DNA of 64,000 bases, from positions 7,534,501 to 7,598,500 of the forward strand of contig NZ_JAQNDO010000001.1 in assembly GCF_028369105.1 (NCBI RefSeq), read 5' to 3'. This document shows, piece after piece, positions 1 through 8,633 of the stretch. Each line of letters opens with the position of its first letter. Within the stretch, counting starts at the first letter, position 1. The notes beneath the pieces were generated by a model that saw only the letters and a list, made by a program, of their open reading frames with translations, did not search any database and had not been told where the DNA came from. Made by a program: the position numbers and the translations under genes. Origin of the DNA: Polyangium mundeleinium. GTDB taxonomy: Bacteria; Myxococcota_A; Polyangia; Polyangiales; Polyangiaceae.

Positions 1-448
1 CTCCGCGCGGACAACCCGAGCTACGCCCCAACCCTTTGCAGCGGAAGCACGACTGTCCCGCAGCGTGACAGGCCACCAAGCAGGCTGTGCGTTCCCTGCT
101 CGCACGTCGTCCGCGCGGATCGCGATTGCCCCCGGCCGTGACACCAGGGCCCACGCGCCGCGCCGCATCTCGCGTCGCCCGCGCGGCAAGGATGACGCTC
201 CCGACGAAGCCACCCCGAAGGCTCGATTCTCCCGAACAACACGCGCAAAACGAGCCTTCCCACGCGTCAAAGCGCGCGCGTCACGAGGCGATTGAGCGCG
301 CGCACGGGGGTCGCGAAGGGCACGGCACGACCCTTGCCGACGAGCACGCACGTCACCGCGCCCTTCGCTCGCAAGAGGCGACGGCGGAGGAAACGCGTGG
401 TCCGACGACCGGATCGCGTTCAATCCCGCGGCGGCAGAGGGACGAACC
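1..448. other. Gene-poor left edge; no gene recognised
   Basis: No reading frame here has recognisable domains; the open frames are GC-driven and Arg-rich on both strands. The last ~120 bases probably hold the promoter and leader of the histone-like gene at 449, but I cannot point to a convincing -35/-10 pair. The part before that may be the 3' flank of a gene outside the window. Confidence 0.4.
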
Positions 449-874
449 ATGGCTTCCAAGACGACGACGACGCGCACGAAGAGCGCAGCCAAGCGCGGAG
501 CGACAACCACGGCGCGCAAAGCCTCCAACGCGGCCAAGGGCGCGGCGAAGAGGACGACGAAGAGCGCCAGCAAGCGCGCCGCGGCGACGAAGGCGACTAC
601 GCGAACGGAAACGGCCGGACGCGCGACGGCGCGCAAGGCCGCCCCCGCGAAGCGCACGGCTGCGAAGAAGACGACGCGCAGCGCCGCCGGACAACGCACG
701 ACGGCGTCCAAGGCGGCCCCGGCGCGGGCGCCCCGGAAGAGCGCCTCGACGTCGCGCAAGTCGGCGGCGGGAAGCCAGGCCCGCCCGAGCAGCACCCGCA
801 GGACGGGCGCTCGCTCGGGTGCGAGCCAAGCTCGACGCGGCAGCGCTGCGGCGCCTGTGTCGTCGAGCGGTTGA
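449..874 (+). CDS. Histone H1-like Lys/Ala/Arg-rich DNA-binding protein
   Basis: A 141-residue protein made almost entirely of Ala, Lys, Arg, Thr and Ser, with repeated AAKR/ARKA/AKKT-type segments and no hydrophobic core. This composition matches the C-terminal tails of histone H1 and bacterial H1-like proteins (Hc1/AlgP type), which bind DNA through charge. The ATG at 449 follows GAGGG at good spacing. The frame ends 3 bases before a tRNA on the opposite strand. The role inferred is nucleoid compaction or chromatin regulation. The class is fairly sure from composition; there is no folded domain that would allow a specific family assignment. Lys residues are abundant and would be natural modification sites, but none can be seen as such. 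Confidence 0.8.
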   Translation: MASKTTTTRTKSAAKRGATTTARKASNAAKGAAKRTTKSASKRAAATKATTRTETAGRATARKAAPAKRTAAKKTTRSAAGQRTTASKAAPARAPRKSASTSRKSAAGSQARPSSTRRTGARSGASQARRGSAAAPVSSSG

Positions 875-877
875 AGC

Positions 878-954
878 TGGTGCCGAAGGAGGGAATCGAA
901 CCCCCGACCCGGCGCGTATGAAACGCCTGCTCTAGCCAACTGAGCTACTTCGGC
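878..954 (-). tRNA. tRNA with CAT anticodon (Met, or Ile2 read with lysidine)
   Basis: Read on the minus strand this folds into a standard cloverleaf. The acceptor arm is GCCGAAG/CTTCGGC, the D stem GCTC/GAGC, and the anticodon stem GGCGT/GCGCC (one G-U) has loop TTCATAC. The T arm has GGTTCGATTCC, and the 3' CCA is encoded. G1-C72 pairing excludes the initiator type with its 1-72 mismatch. CAT can be elongator Met or Ile2; the sequence alone does not decide which. Confidence 0.93.
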
Positions 955-1145
955 GGAAGCGGCGCGCACTATGTCGACGGCCGACGGGCCTGTCAAGCAG
1001 GCAATCCGTCGAGGGGGGCTTTCTCGCGAAGAGCGTGGGCAAACCCACGCGAAAGGCCGGTGAGGGGGAGGCCGAAGGCGCATGTCCTTCGGCCCGCCGG
1101 TCCGCCCCGGGAAGCGTTCTGAAAGCTCTCATGTTTGTCCGCGCG

Positions 1146-2468
1146 TCAGGGGCGCGCAGGATCCGGGGGGCGCACCGCGGGATTCTTCGCGACGAAGGGC
1201 ATCGACCAGGCGAAGGTAGGCCCGAGCTCGCGCGGGAGCGGCTCGAAGGGAGCGCCGCGCAGGACCGCCTGCCGGCAATTCTCGTCGAACTCGGGGATGC
1301 CGCTCGGCCGCGCCACACGCGCGCTCGCGACGCTGCCATCAGCGCGGATGACGAACGCCACGACGACCGTGCCGCCGCGCCCCTCCGCGATCGCCCAGCG
1401 CGGGAACGCGTCTTTCCAGAGGGGATGAATCCGCGCGAGGACACGACGCACGTAGTCCATGCGGCGCTTGTCGAGCGCGCTCGCGTCGAGGCCAGGTCCC
1501 TGGCCCGTGCCGAGCGGATCGGCGACGGAGCCGCGGCCCGCGCTGCCGCCCGATCCCGGCGACGTGGGTCCGTTTTGCCCACCGGTCCCGTCGCCCGGCG
1601 CGCCGCCGGCGGTGCTCGCGTGCACGATCGACTGGAGCGCGAGCGCAGCCTCTTGTTCGCTGTCGACGCGGTCCGTGGGTCGTCCCTCGTGATCCGCAGG
1701 CACGGACGGCGTTCCCGCCGTCACCCAGGGCCGCGCAAGTGGCACCTCGGCGCTCGCGCGCGCGTCCTTGCCAGGCGCCCCATCCCGCGCGCCGATCCCC
1801 TCGGAAGGCGCGTCGACGCCCTCCTCCGCGCCGCCGACGGGCCGCGCCACCTCGATGCCGTCGGGCGGGAGCGCCGCAGCGCCGAGCGCTCCTCCACGCC
1901 GCGTGGCGCGTCCGGCGCGGAGTCCGCCCGAGGACGGATCGTGCACGGCGTACGTGCGTCGCTCGGGTCGACTGCCGGAGCGACCACTCGCGAGGAAGGT
2001 GAGCTCCATCGGCTCACGGCTCGCGCGCCGATCCTCGCGGGACGCGCGCTCCTCGCCCGCGTCGATGCGCTGCACCTGCGTGCGATCGATCCGCGACGGG
2101 ACCTCCGTGACGAGCGCGCGATCGTCCTGCCGATCGGCGAGGTTCGTCGCGCGCGCAGAAGCCGTGTCCGTGCCACCGCGACCCCGCTCGCCCGTATCCG
2201 GACGCGGCTCGGCCTCCCCTCCCCCGCGCGGAACGGCGACCGCCGGCAGCTCGAGGAGCTCGCCGGCGATCGATCCTTCGCTCAGCGTCGGCAGCTCGAT
2301 CTCGACGACCTCGTCACGAAGCGGCGCGCGCAGACCTCGAAGCGCGAGGCCTGGTTCCGCGCGGGAAGCGCGAACGAGCAGGGCGCCGCCGGTCGCGAGC
2401 AGGGCAAGGTGCACCGCGAGCGAGAAAAAACTCGCGGAGACGAGCCTGCGTCCGTCGATGCCCCGCAC
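1146..2468 (-). CDS. TonB family C-terminal domain protein
   Basis: A 440-residue protein with an N-terminal anchor helix at about residues 11-31, a long Pro/Arg/Gly/Ala-rich periplasmic spacer, and a TonB/TolA-type C-terminal domain over the last ~110 residues. In that domain GGTVVVAFVIRADGSVASAR, then PSGIPEFDENCRQAVLRGAP, match the family pattern of a basic amphipathic start, two strands and the S/A-G-x-P-x-FD region. Members span the periplasm to energise outer-membrane receptors or act as AgmX-like gliding or envelope proteins in myxobacteria. It lies 39 bases downstream of the tatD gene, in the same direction, and is probably co-transcribed. No exbB/exbD is in the window. The receptor partner is unknown. 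Confidence 0.8.
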   Translation of the reverse strand: MRGIDGRRLVSASFFSLAVHLALLATGGALLVRASRAEPGLALRGLRAPLRDEVVEIELPTLSEGSIAGELLELPAVAVPRGGGEAEPRPDTGERGRGGTDTASARATNLADRQDDRALVTEVPSRIDRTQVQRIDAGEERASREDRRASREPMELTFLASGRSGSRPERRTYAVHDPSSGGLRAGRATRRGGALGAAALPPDGIEVARPVGGAEEGVDAPSEGIGARDGAPGKDARASAEVPLARPWVTAGTPSVPADHEGRPTDRVDSEQEAALALQSIVHASTAGGAPGDGTGGQNGPTSPGSGGSAGRGSVADPLGTGQGPGLDASALDKRRMDYVRRVLARIHPLWKDAFPRWAIAEGRGGTVVVAFVIRADGSVASARVARPSGIPEFDENCRQAVLRGAPFEPLPRELGPTFAWSMPFVAKNPAVRPPDPARP

Positions 2469-2507
2469 GCCTCCAGTATGCCTCGTCTCCGCGCGCTTGC
2501 GGGCGCT

Positions 2508-3281
2508 TCAGGCGAGGCCGAAGCGGCGGCGCGCGTTCTCCGTCGTGCGCGTCGCCAGGGTGTCGAAGCTCTCGCCGCGGAGCTCCGCGACGCGCCGCGC
2601 CGTGTGCACCACATACGCGGGCTCGCAGCGCTTGCCGCGCAGCGGGATGGGCGCGAGGTACGGGCTGTCCGTCTCGACGAGGATCCGATCGGGCGGCGCC
2701 CACGCGGCGACCTCGTGGATGGCGCGCGCATTCTTGAACGTCACGATCCCCGAGAACGAGAGGTCGAAGCCGAGCGCGAGCGCCCGCTCGGCGAAGGGCC
2801 GATCCTCGGAGAAGCAGTGGATGATGCCGCCGACCTCACGCGCGCCTTCTTCTTCGAGCACCCGGATCGTGTCCTCGGCCGCCTCGCGCGTGTGCACGAC
2901 GATGGGCTTCTGGACGCGCCGCGCGAGCGCGATCATGCGCCGGAAGACCTCCTGCTGCGTCTCGCGCGGCGAGTGCATGTAGTGGTAGTCGAGCCCGACC
3001 TCGCCCACGGCCTGGACACGTGGCGCCCGGGCGAGGCGCTCGAGCTCGTCTTCCATCGCGCCGTCGAGGACACGCGCGTCGTGCGGGTGCAGGCCGACGG
3101 AGGCCCACACGTCGGGGCGCCGCGCGGCGAGGGCCGCGGCGAAGCGCGCCGGACCGAGGTCCTCGCCGACGCCGATCACGACGAACGCCTCGACGCCGGC
3201 CGCGCGCGCTCGCTCGAGGACGGCGTCTTCGCCTTCGGGAAAGTAGCTGGGATCGAGGTGGCAGTGGGTGTCGATCAACAT
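2508..3281 (-). CDS. tatD: TatD family metal-dependent hydrolase
   Basis: A TIM-barrel TatD-type hydrolase of about 257 residues. The N-terminal MLIDTHCHLD carries the HxH metal ligands. Further on are VGLHPHD, a GEVGLDYHY segment with the bridging Glu, IVVHTREA, IIHCFSED and ILVETDSPYLAP with the metal Asp. These are the signature positions of bacterial TatD, a 3'-5' DNase/phosphodiesterase that acts in the cytoplasm. I chose the ATG at 3281 because the family begins right at the metal motif; a GTG at 3296 is in frame and would add five residues. The gene starts 25 bases after the end of the PrkA-like gene, so it is probably in the same operon. Confidence 0.9.
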   Translation of the reverse strand: MLIDTHCHLDPSYFPEGEDAVLERARAAGVEAFVVIGVGEDLGPARFAAALAARRPDVWASVGLHPHDARVLDGAMEDELERLARAPRVQAVGEVGLDYHYMHSPRETQQEVFRRMIALARRVQKPIVVHTREAAEDTIRVLEEEGAREVGGIIHCFSEDRPFAERALALGFDLSFSGIVTFKNARAIHEVAAWAPPDRILVETDSPYLAPIPLRGKRCEPAYVVHTARRVAELRGESFDTLATRTTENARRRFGLA

Positions 3282-3306
3282 CGCATTCGGACCCACGACG
3301 CGCCCG

Positions 3307-5661
3307 TCAGGTGACGAGCTCGGAGAACCGCGCGCGGAGGAGCGCGCTGCCCGCGTCGAGGGCGCAGCTCTCGCAATACCCCATCGCGATGAGCCGATCG
3401 AGCGCGGCGAGCGCGTTCTTGCGTTGCTCGTCGCGCAGGCCGCCGAAGAGGGGCTCGTCGCGTACGCCCTGCGCGGCGTGGTTCGCGCGATCGCGCAGGA
3501 TGGCCACGAGGTCCCGGCAGAGCAGCGCCACGGCCTTGCGCCGCTCCGTGAACACGGCCTCGCGCAGCTTGCGGATCTGCTGCGGGAAGACCACGGCGTT
3601 GACGACCCGCTCGCCAGGGTGATCGATGGCCCAGGCCGCGATCATCGCGATGAGCCCGCGGCGGTGATCGTCGTGCTTGCCGCGCACGCCGAGCAAGCCC
3701 TCGATCTCGCGCATCATGCGCTCGTCGGCGCCCTCGAAGTCCCCCGTGTGCGGGTTTCGAATCTTCTCGCCCTTCACCCACGCGCCGACGTGCTGCACGT
3801 ACCGATCGAAGAGCTCGCCGTAGCGCGTCTCGTCGACGAGCCCGCTCGCCGAGCGCATCTCCTCCTCGAGTGTGTCGAACAGCCGTGCGCGCACGACGTC
3901 GCGGAAGAGTTTGTGGTCGTGGTAGCCGCCCGCGAGCGCGCGCTCCTTGAGCCAGTCGTACTCCGAGGTCCGCTTGCAAAGCTCGTCGAGCTCGGTGAGG
4001 ACGGCGAACGGCGACAGGCAGCCGTGATCCCGGTTTTGCGCGGCGTCGAGGAGGAGCGAGCGGATCTCGCGCGGCGAGACACCCGAGCGCCCCTCGAAGT
4101 CGACGGTGGCATCGGTCTCCTGGTAGAGCGCGCGGATGTTCGCGCGGAGCAGCTTCTGCGAGTCGCCGTCAAGCCGCTCCGGCGGTGTCCCCGTCGCGTA
4201 CGCCTCCATCTTCTCGGCCGCCGTCAGCGACGAGACGATCGGCGCGAGCGCCTCGGGATACCGTTTCGCCTCCGGCTGCCGCATGCGCGTGAGCACGGCG
4301 AACTGAGCCGCCACGCGCGTCGCGTGCGGCGCGACGTGCCGCGTGACGAACGGCGCGATCTGCGCGTCGTAGATGTGTTGCTCGTCGAGGTAGCTCCGCA
4401 GGTAGGGCGCGCGGAGCAGCTCGAAACGACCGCGGAAGCTCGGGAACTCGGGGTGCTCGCGGAAGGCGTTCAGGTGAATGTCGTTCGCGCTGCCGATCAT
4501 GACCACGTTCGTCTGGATCGTCTGCTGCGGCAGGCTCACCTCGCCCGTCTCCAGCGTGAGCTGCAGGTAACGGAACGCGTCGAGCGGCCTCTTCAGCAAA
4601 TCGCTGAACTCGAGCACGCCGCCCGAGGCCTCGACGAGATCCCCGTGCGCCTCGAAGAGGGTCCGCGCCTGGAGCGCCGTGGGCAGCGCGGCGAGCGAGC
4701 GATCGGCCGTGATCTGCCGTTCGCCCGCGTCGACGCTGAGCTCGGGGCCGATGGTGACCGCGCCCGTGCGGTACCGCCGCGAGATGAACCAACGCTCGAC
4801 TTGAACGTGCCGCAGCACATCGGCGAGCGAGCCCTCGTAGGAGACGAGCAGCGCCTCGATGATCTGCTGGTTCTTGTGCGAGAGTTTGCCGCTCATGAGC
4901 CAGTCGGGCGGCGCGTCTGCAATCCCGGCTTCCTCGTAGAGCTTCTTCAAGAGCTCGCGACGCTCCGGCACGGGGATCAAGAAGAGCGGATGATCCCGCA
5001 GCTCGCTCACGAGGCGCGCGTCGATCTGCGTGTCTTCGAGGTGCGCGAAGCTGCCGCCGATCGGAGCAGCGGCCCCCTCGCCGCCGAAGCCGATCGCCCC
5101 GCGTGTCGTCTTGCGGCTCGGGAACACCCAGTGAAACCGGTAGACCGCGCCCTCGTCGAGCGTCGAGTAATGCTCGAGCGCGCGCAGGATGCAGCCGGCG
5201 ATCGTGCTCTTGGCCGATCCATTCGGGCCGTGCATCAGGACGAGCCGATTCGCCCTCCCCTCCTGCACGAAGTTCGAGAGCGCGCGGTAAATCTCGCCCT
5301 GCAGCTCCTCGTGCCCGATGAGCGCCGCGTCGCGCCCGTGGTACGGCGCCCGGCGCGCGCTCGTCGCCGGCGACCGGAGCGGCTCGGGCTCCCAGGGCAG
5401 ATCAAAGAGGCGGTAGCGCGTGCACTCGCCCCAGGGACGCTTGACCGGGTACGTCCCGAAGTGGTCGAACATGTCGCGCACGTACCGGGCTGAATCACGC
5501 CCGTGGCGCGCGGGATCCGATGCGAAGAGCTCCAGGTACTCCTGGAAAGAAAGCAAGCGCCGTCCCGTTTGGAAGCGGCGCTGCATCGAAATGACCAGGT
5601 TGGAAAGCTCGGCCAGCGCGAGCTCGGACCTGCGGCTTGCCCGGGCGTCGGACTCTTTCAC
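3307..5661 (-). CDS. PrkA-like serine protein kinase (AAA+ domain)
   Basis: 784 residues. The N-terminal region (about 30-400) is the AAA+ module of the PrkA/YeaG family. It has RYVRDMFDHFG near residues 59-69, the Walker A GPNGSAKST at 145-153, and an HEEL...RALSNFV segment before it. The C-terminal ~300 residues contain PRNAR-like and YDWL/DKLFRDVVRARL patterns typical of the PrkA C-terminal domain. Enterobacterial PrkA is about 640 residues, so this one is longer. PrkA usually sits with yeaH (DUF444/VWA) and ycgB (SpoVR); neither is here, and the neighbours are a lipoprotein, tatD and tonB. I infer a stress or starvation kinase. Family is fairly sure, substrate unknown. Confidence 0.8.
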   Translation of the reverse strand: MKESDARASRRSELALAELSNLVISMQRRFQTGRRLLSFQEYLELFASDPARHGRDSARYVRDMFDHFGTYPVKRPWGECTRYRLFDLPWEPEPLRSPATSARRAPYHGRDAALIGHEELQGEIYRALSNFVQEGRANRLVLMHGPNGSAKSTIAGCILRALEHYSTLDEGAVYRFHWVFPSRKTTRGAIGFGGEGAAAPIGGSFAHLEDTQIDARLVSELRDHPLFLIPVPERRELLKKLYEEAGIADAPPDWLMSGKLSHKNQQIIEALLVSYEGSLADVLRHVQVERWFISRRYRTGAVTIGPELSVDAGERQITADRSLAALPTALQARTLFEAHGDLVEASGGVLEFSDLLKRPLDAFRYLQLTLETGEVSLPQQTIQTNVVMIGSANDIHLNAFREHPEFPSFRGRFELLRAPYLRSYLDEQHIYDAQIAPFVTRHVAPHATRVAAQFAVLTRMRQPEAKRYPEALAPIVSSLTAAEKMEAYATGTPPERLDGDSQKLLRANIRALYQETDATVDFEGRSGVSPREIRSLLLDAAQNRDHGCLSPFAVLTELDELCKRTSEYDWLKERALAGGYHDHKLFRDVVRARLFDTLEEEMRSASGLVDETRYGELFDRYVQHVGAWVKGEKIRNPHTGDFEGADERMMREIEGLLGVRGKHDDHRRGLIAMIAAWAIDHPGERVVNAVVFPQQIRKLREAVFTERRKAVALLCRDLVAILRDRANHAAQGVRDEPLFGGLRDEQRKNALAALDRLIAMGYCESCALDAGSALLRARFSELVT

Positions 5662-5682
5662 CCCGGGAGTTTAGCCCCCGGC

Positions 5683-6195
5683 TTACTTCACGTCGACGTC
5701 GACCTCGAGCTCCACCTTCTCCATCACGCAGTTCGCCGCGCTGCAAACGCTCATCGAGAGCGTGCCGGCGATCTTCGCCTTGCCCGCCCGGGACGCCACG
5801 AACGGCACCTTGAACGATCCCTTCTTCTCGTCGAACGTCCCGTCCTCGCGCTTGAGCAAGGGCTTCGGATACGTGACGCCCTCGGGCGCGGGATCGACGA
5901 GCTTGAACTTGTACGGGTACTGATCGTTCATGTGATACGCGCCCTTCGGCACGATCGTGATCTCGAGCGTCCCTTCCTTGCCCGCTGCGTACGGGCCCGT
6001 CGCCTTCATCTCGACCGCGTAGGTATCGCTCTCGGCCTTGGGGCCCTTGGCGACGGCCGCAACGTTCGTCTCTTCGCCGCGCTGCGTGGCGGCTTCACTC
6101 CGGCCACATCCGGAGGCGAGCACGAACGAGAGGCCCGAGAGGGCCACGAGGCACGCGAGGGTGGAGAGAGGACGGCGCATCGAGGGCTTGTTCAT
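5683..6195 (-). CDS. Small lipoprotein with DsbD-N-like pattern
   Basis: 170 residues from the ATG at 6195 (MNKPSMRRP), chosen because a clear signal peptide follows and ends in the lipobox-like LASGC. The mature part has GAYHMNDQYPYKFKLV and a late pair of cysteines in SVCSAANCVME. This resembles the ligand-binding N-terminal domain of DsbD/ScsB thiol-disulfide proteins, which have a Y-H-x-N-x-x-YP region and a C-x4-C near the end. The similarity is by eye and partial. It is likely periplasm-facing. It ends 21 bases before the PrkA-like gene and may be co-transcribed. Function unknown. Confidence 0.75.
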   Translation of the reverse strand: MNKPSMRRPLSTLACLVALSGLSFVLASGCGRSEAATQRGEETNVAAVAKGPKAESDTYAVEMKATGPYAAGKEGTLEITIVPKGAYHMNDQYPYKFKLVDPAPEGVTYPKPLLKREDGTFDEKKGSFKVPFVASRAGKAKIAGTLSMSVCSAANCVMEKVELEVDVDVK

Positions 6196-6311
6196 GAGGG
6201 CTCGGAATACCACGGCGGTTTGCTCCTGACCACGGGCGGAGGGTCGACGGAAACACCCGAACGGCACGGGTTCGACGGAAGGGCCGCCCAAGCCATGCAC
6301 GAGCCCGGTGT

Positions 6312-7553
6312 TCAGCGCGCGCCGAGCACCACAATCAGCAAGGCGACGAGGACGACGAACACGATGACAGGAAAAAACCAGCGTGGTCGTGTGGTCGGGA
6401 CCGAGACGGTGTCCTCCGGGAACGCACCTTGCCCCGTCGCCGCGGCAGCGCCCGCAAAGGCCGCATCCATCGCGCTCAGATCCCCAGCCGCGCCCTGCTC
6501 CTCTTCGAGCCGCGCGAGCAGCCCGGGGAGGCCCACGCGGATGCGCTCGCCGAGCTCGGCCTGTGTCGTCCGTGCCCACGCCGCGTGGCTGCCTTCGAGC
6601 CCGTACGCATGGCCGATCCGATCCGCCAGCGCGCCGACCGTGGGGATGCGGTCATCGGGCTCCTTCGCGAACGCATGATCCATCACCGCGTCGAGCGTGC
6701 GCGGGACGCCGTGCGCGCGGCCCACCTCGCTCGGCGGGCGGTGCGGCCGCGTCATGATGCTGAGCAGGATCTGCGGGCCTGATTTGCCCTCGTACGGGAC
6801 CTTGCCCGTGAGGCATTCGTAGGTGATCGCCGCGAGCGACCAGACGTCGGCGCGATGATCGAGCGAGACGAGCCCCTGCGCTTGCTCGGGCGACATGTAG
6901 AAGGGCGAGCCGATCGTCGTGCCGACCGCGGTGATCTTCTTCGCGCCCACGGAGTTGTCGCGGACGCTGCCGAAGTCGAGGAGTTTGACCTCGTCGCCGC
7001 CGCAGAGAAAGACGTTGTCGGGCTTGAGGTCGCGGTGGACGGTCTTGCGCTCGTGCGCGGCTGCGAGGCCAAGCGCGACCTGCGAGACGAACCGCACGAC
7101 ACGCTCGGGCGACAGCACCTTTTCGCGGCGCATGAGCACGCGGAGCTCCTCGCCTTCGAGGTACTCCATCACGATCACGTAGTTGTTCTCGGCGTCGTGC
7201 TCGAACGCGTGGACACGCACGACATGCTCGTGCGGCAGGACCGCGCTGACCTCGAACTCGCGCTTGAACCGCTCGATCGCCACCGGATCCTGCGCGACCT
7301 CCTCGTGCAGGATCTTCAGCGCGACCGAGCTCTTCTCCTCGCGGTCGAGCGCCTGGTAGACGCGGCCCATGCCGCCCTCGGCGATGACGCGCCAGATCTG
7401 GTAGCGCCCGCCGCACACCGCGCCGCCGACGCGCGGATCGCTCGGATCCGGCTTCGGCGAGACCTCGTCGGTCCCCGCGAGCTTCTGCCCTTCGAGCGGG
7501 CAGAAGTCCGCGTCATCTTCGTAGAGGCGATGGCAGGTGGTGCAGGCTTTCAC
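6312..7553 (-). CDS. Membrane-anchored Ser/Thr protein kinase with N-terminal zinc ribbon
   Basis: 413 residues. It opens with a short zinc-ribbon-like segment (C4, C7, C18), common at the start of myxobacterial kinases. The Hanks kinase domain runs over ~50-310, with the glycine loop AEGGMGRVYQ, the VAIK-type lysine in VALKIL, the catalytic HRDLKPDN, DFG and the activation-segment SPEQ. The last ~20 residues are a single transmembrane helix with almost nothing after it, so the kinase is tail-anchored and faces the cytoplasm without an external sensor. It lies between the coiled-coil zinc-ribbon gene (41 bases upstream) and the lipoprotein gene downstream. Active residues are intact. Substrate unknown. 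Confidence 0.93.
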   Translation of the reverse strand: MKACTTCHRLYEDDADFCPLEGQKLAGTDEVSPKPDPSDPRVGGAVCGGRYQIWRVIAEGGMGRVYQALDREEKSSVALKILHEEVAQDPVAIERFKREFEVSAVLPHEHVVRVHAFEHDAENNYVIVMEYLEGEELRVLMRREKVLSPERVVRFVSQVALGLAAAHERKTVHRDLKPDNVFLCGGDEVKLLDFGSVRDNSVGAKKITAVGTTIGSPFYMSPEQAQGLVSLDHRADVWSLAAITYECLTGKVPYEGKSGPQILLSIMTRPHRPPSEVGRAHGVPRTLDAVMDHAFAKEPDDRIPTVGALADRIGHAYGLEGSHAAWARTTQAELGERIRVGLPGLLARLEEEQGAAGDLSAMDAAFAGAAAATGQGAFPEDTVSVPTTRPRWFFPVIVFVVLVALLIVVLGAR

Positions 7554-7593
7554 GCGCCGCGAGGGGATCGGACGAGACCGACGAATCGGAGGA

Positions 7594-8364
7594 TCAGGCG
7601 CGTGACGAAGTCGAGCTGCCCTCGGCGGCGGCGTCGCCCTCCGGGGCCCTCACCGGCGCGGGCGTGTAGTAGAGGATGCGGCGGCAGTGCGGGCACTGCT
7701 CGAACTCGGCCTGGCGCAGCATCTTCTGAAACATCATCGGCGGGATGGTCAGATGGCAGCCGAGGCAGGTGCCGTCGTGCGTGGCTGCGATCGGATGCGG
7801 GCGCCGCGTGCGGACCGACTCGTAACGACGGTAGAGCATCGTCGGCAGCTTCTTCACGGCGAGCTCGCGCTCCTTCACCCGCGTCGCGCGCTGCGACTCG
7901 GCGTCGTCGAGCTGCCGCGTCGTGCCCTCCACCGTGCCTTCGATCTGCTGCACGATGTTGCGGTGCTTGGCGTCGGTCGCGTCGATCGACTTCTTCGCCG
8001 CTTCGGTCGCGGTGTTCAGGCGCTCGATCTCTTCCTCGCGATCGCGGTGCAGCTTGCGCAGCTCCTCGATCTCGCGTTGCGCCGCGTTGCTCTCGCGCTC
8101 GTTCCTCGACCGCGCGAGCTTCTCGCGCGACCGCTCGATCTGCTGCGTCATCTGGCGCAGCTCGACGCTGAGCTCGCTCCGCGTCTTCTCCATCTGCGAG
8201 AGCATCTCTCGGTCCGAACGGAGGCGTTCCTCGAGAACCTTCGCCTCCGCCCGCATCCCCTCCAGGCTTCCCCGCTGCTTGCCGATCTGCTCCTCCAGCC
8301 TCCGCAGATCGTCGTCGATGGTCGCGAGCTCTTCGAGGGGTGCGATCTGGTCGCGGATACTCAC
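7594..8364 (-). CDS. Coiled-coil protein with C4 zinc ribbon (CT398/zf-RING_7 type)
   Basis: 256 residues. Residues ~10-175 are a long antiparallel coiled coil rich in Glu, Arg and Lys (for example ELRQMTQQIERSREKLARSR). A C-terminal zinc ribbon follows, with CLGCHLTIP and CPHCRRILYY forming the two CxxC knuckles. This is the architecture of the bacterial CT398 family, some members of which have been linked to flagellar or secretion functions and RNase-associated factors; no single function is agreed. The tail after the ribbon is Ala/Ser-rich and disordered. The gene begins 29 bases from a tRNA on the same strand. Confidence 0.88.
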   Translation of the reverse strand: MSIRDQIAPLEELATIDDDLRRLEEQIGKQRGSLEGMRAEAKVLEERLRSDREMLSQMEKTRSELSVELRQMTQQIERSREKLARSRNERESNAAQREIEELRKLHRDREEEIERLNTATEAAKKSIDATDAKHRNIVQQIEGTVEGTTRQLDDAESQRATRVKERELAVKKLPTMLYRRYESVRTRRPHPIAATHDGTCLGCHLTIPPMMFQKMLRQAEFEQCPHCRRILYYTPAPVRAPEGDAAAEGSSTSSRA

Positions 8365-8393
8365 GTGGATGCTCTGCTCCTTGCGAAAAGGGA

Positions 8394-8467
8394 TAGGCCC
8401 ACCTGGACTCGAACCAGGAACAGCCCGGTTATGAGCCGGGGGCTCTGACCGATTGAGCTATGGGCCC
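8394..8467 (-). tRNA. tRNA with CAT anticodon, CCA not encoded
   Basis: The minus strand gives an acceptor GGGCCCA/TGGGCCT (first pair G-U), D stem GCTC/GAGC, anticodon stem CCCGG/CCGGG with loop CTCATAA, and T stem CCTGG/CCAGG with TTCGAGT loop. The discriminator A is followed by TCC, so CCA must be added by the nucleotidyltransferase, unlike the tRNA at 878-954. The GGGCCCATAGCTC start resembles many Ile2 (lysidine) or elongator Met genes; which of the two this is stays open. Confidence 0.93.
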
Positions 8468-8633
8468 GTGTTCGCCGAATCGCCCGGAGGCGACCCGGGG
8501 GACAAGCTAGTCCAACATCGAGGCCGTTGGAAGGGGAGCGCCGCGTCATCGTTCACTTTGGGCTTGCTCCCCGGAAAGAGCCGTGCGGGCCCCGCGCGAG
8601 CGCCGGCGCGCCCGACCTCGAAGCATCGAACTT

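Noticed and set aside
353-829. Arg-rich minus-strand frame opposite the histone-like gene
   Set aside because: Composition is the shadow of Lys/Ala-rich codons; no independent start signal.
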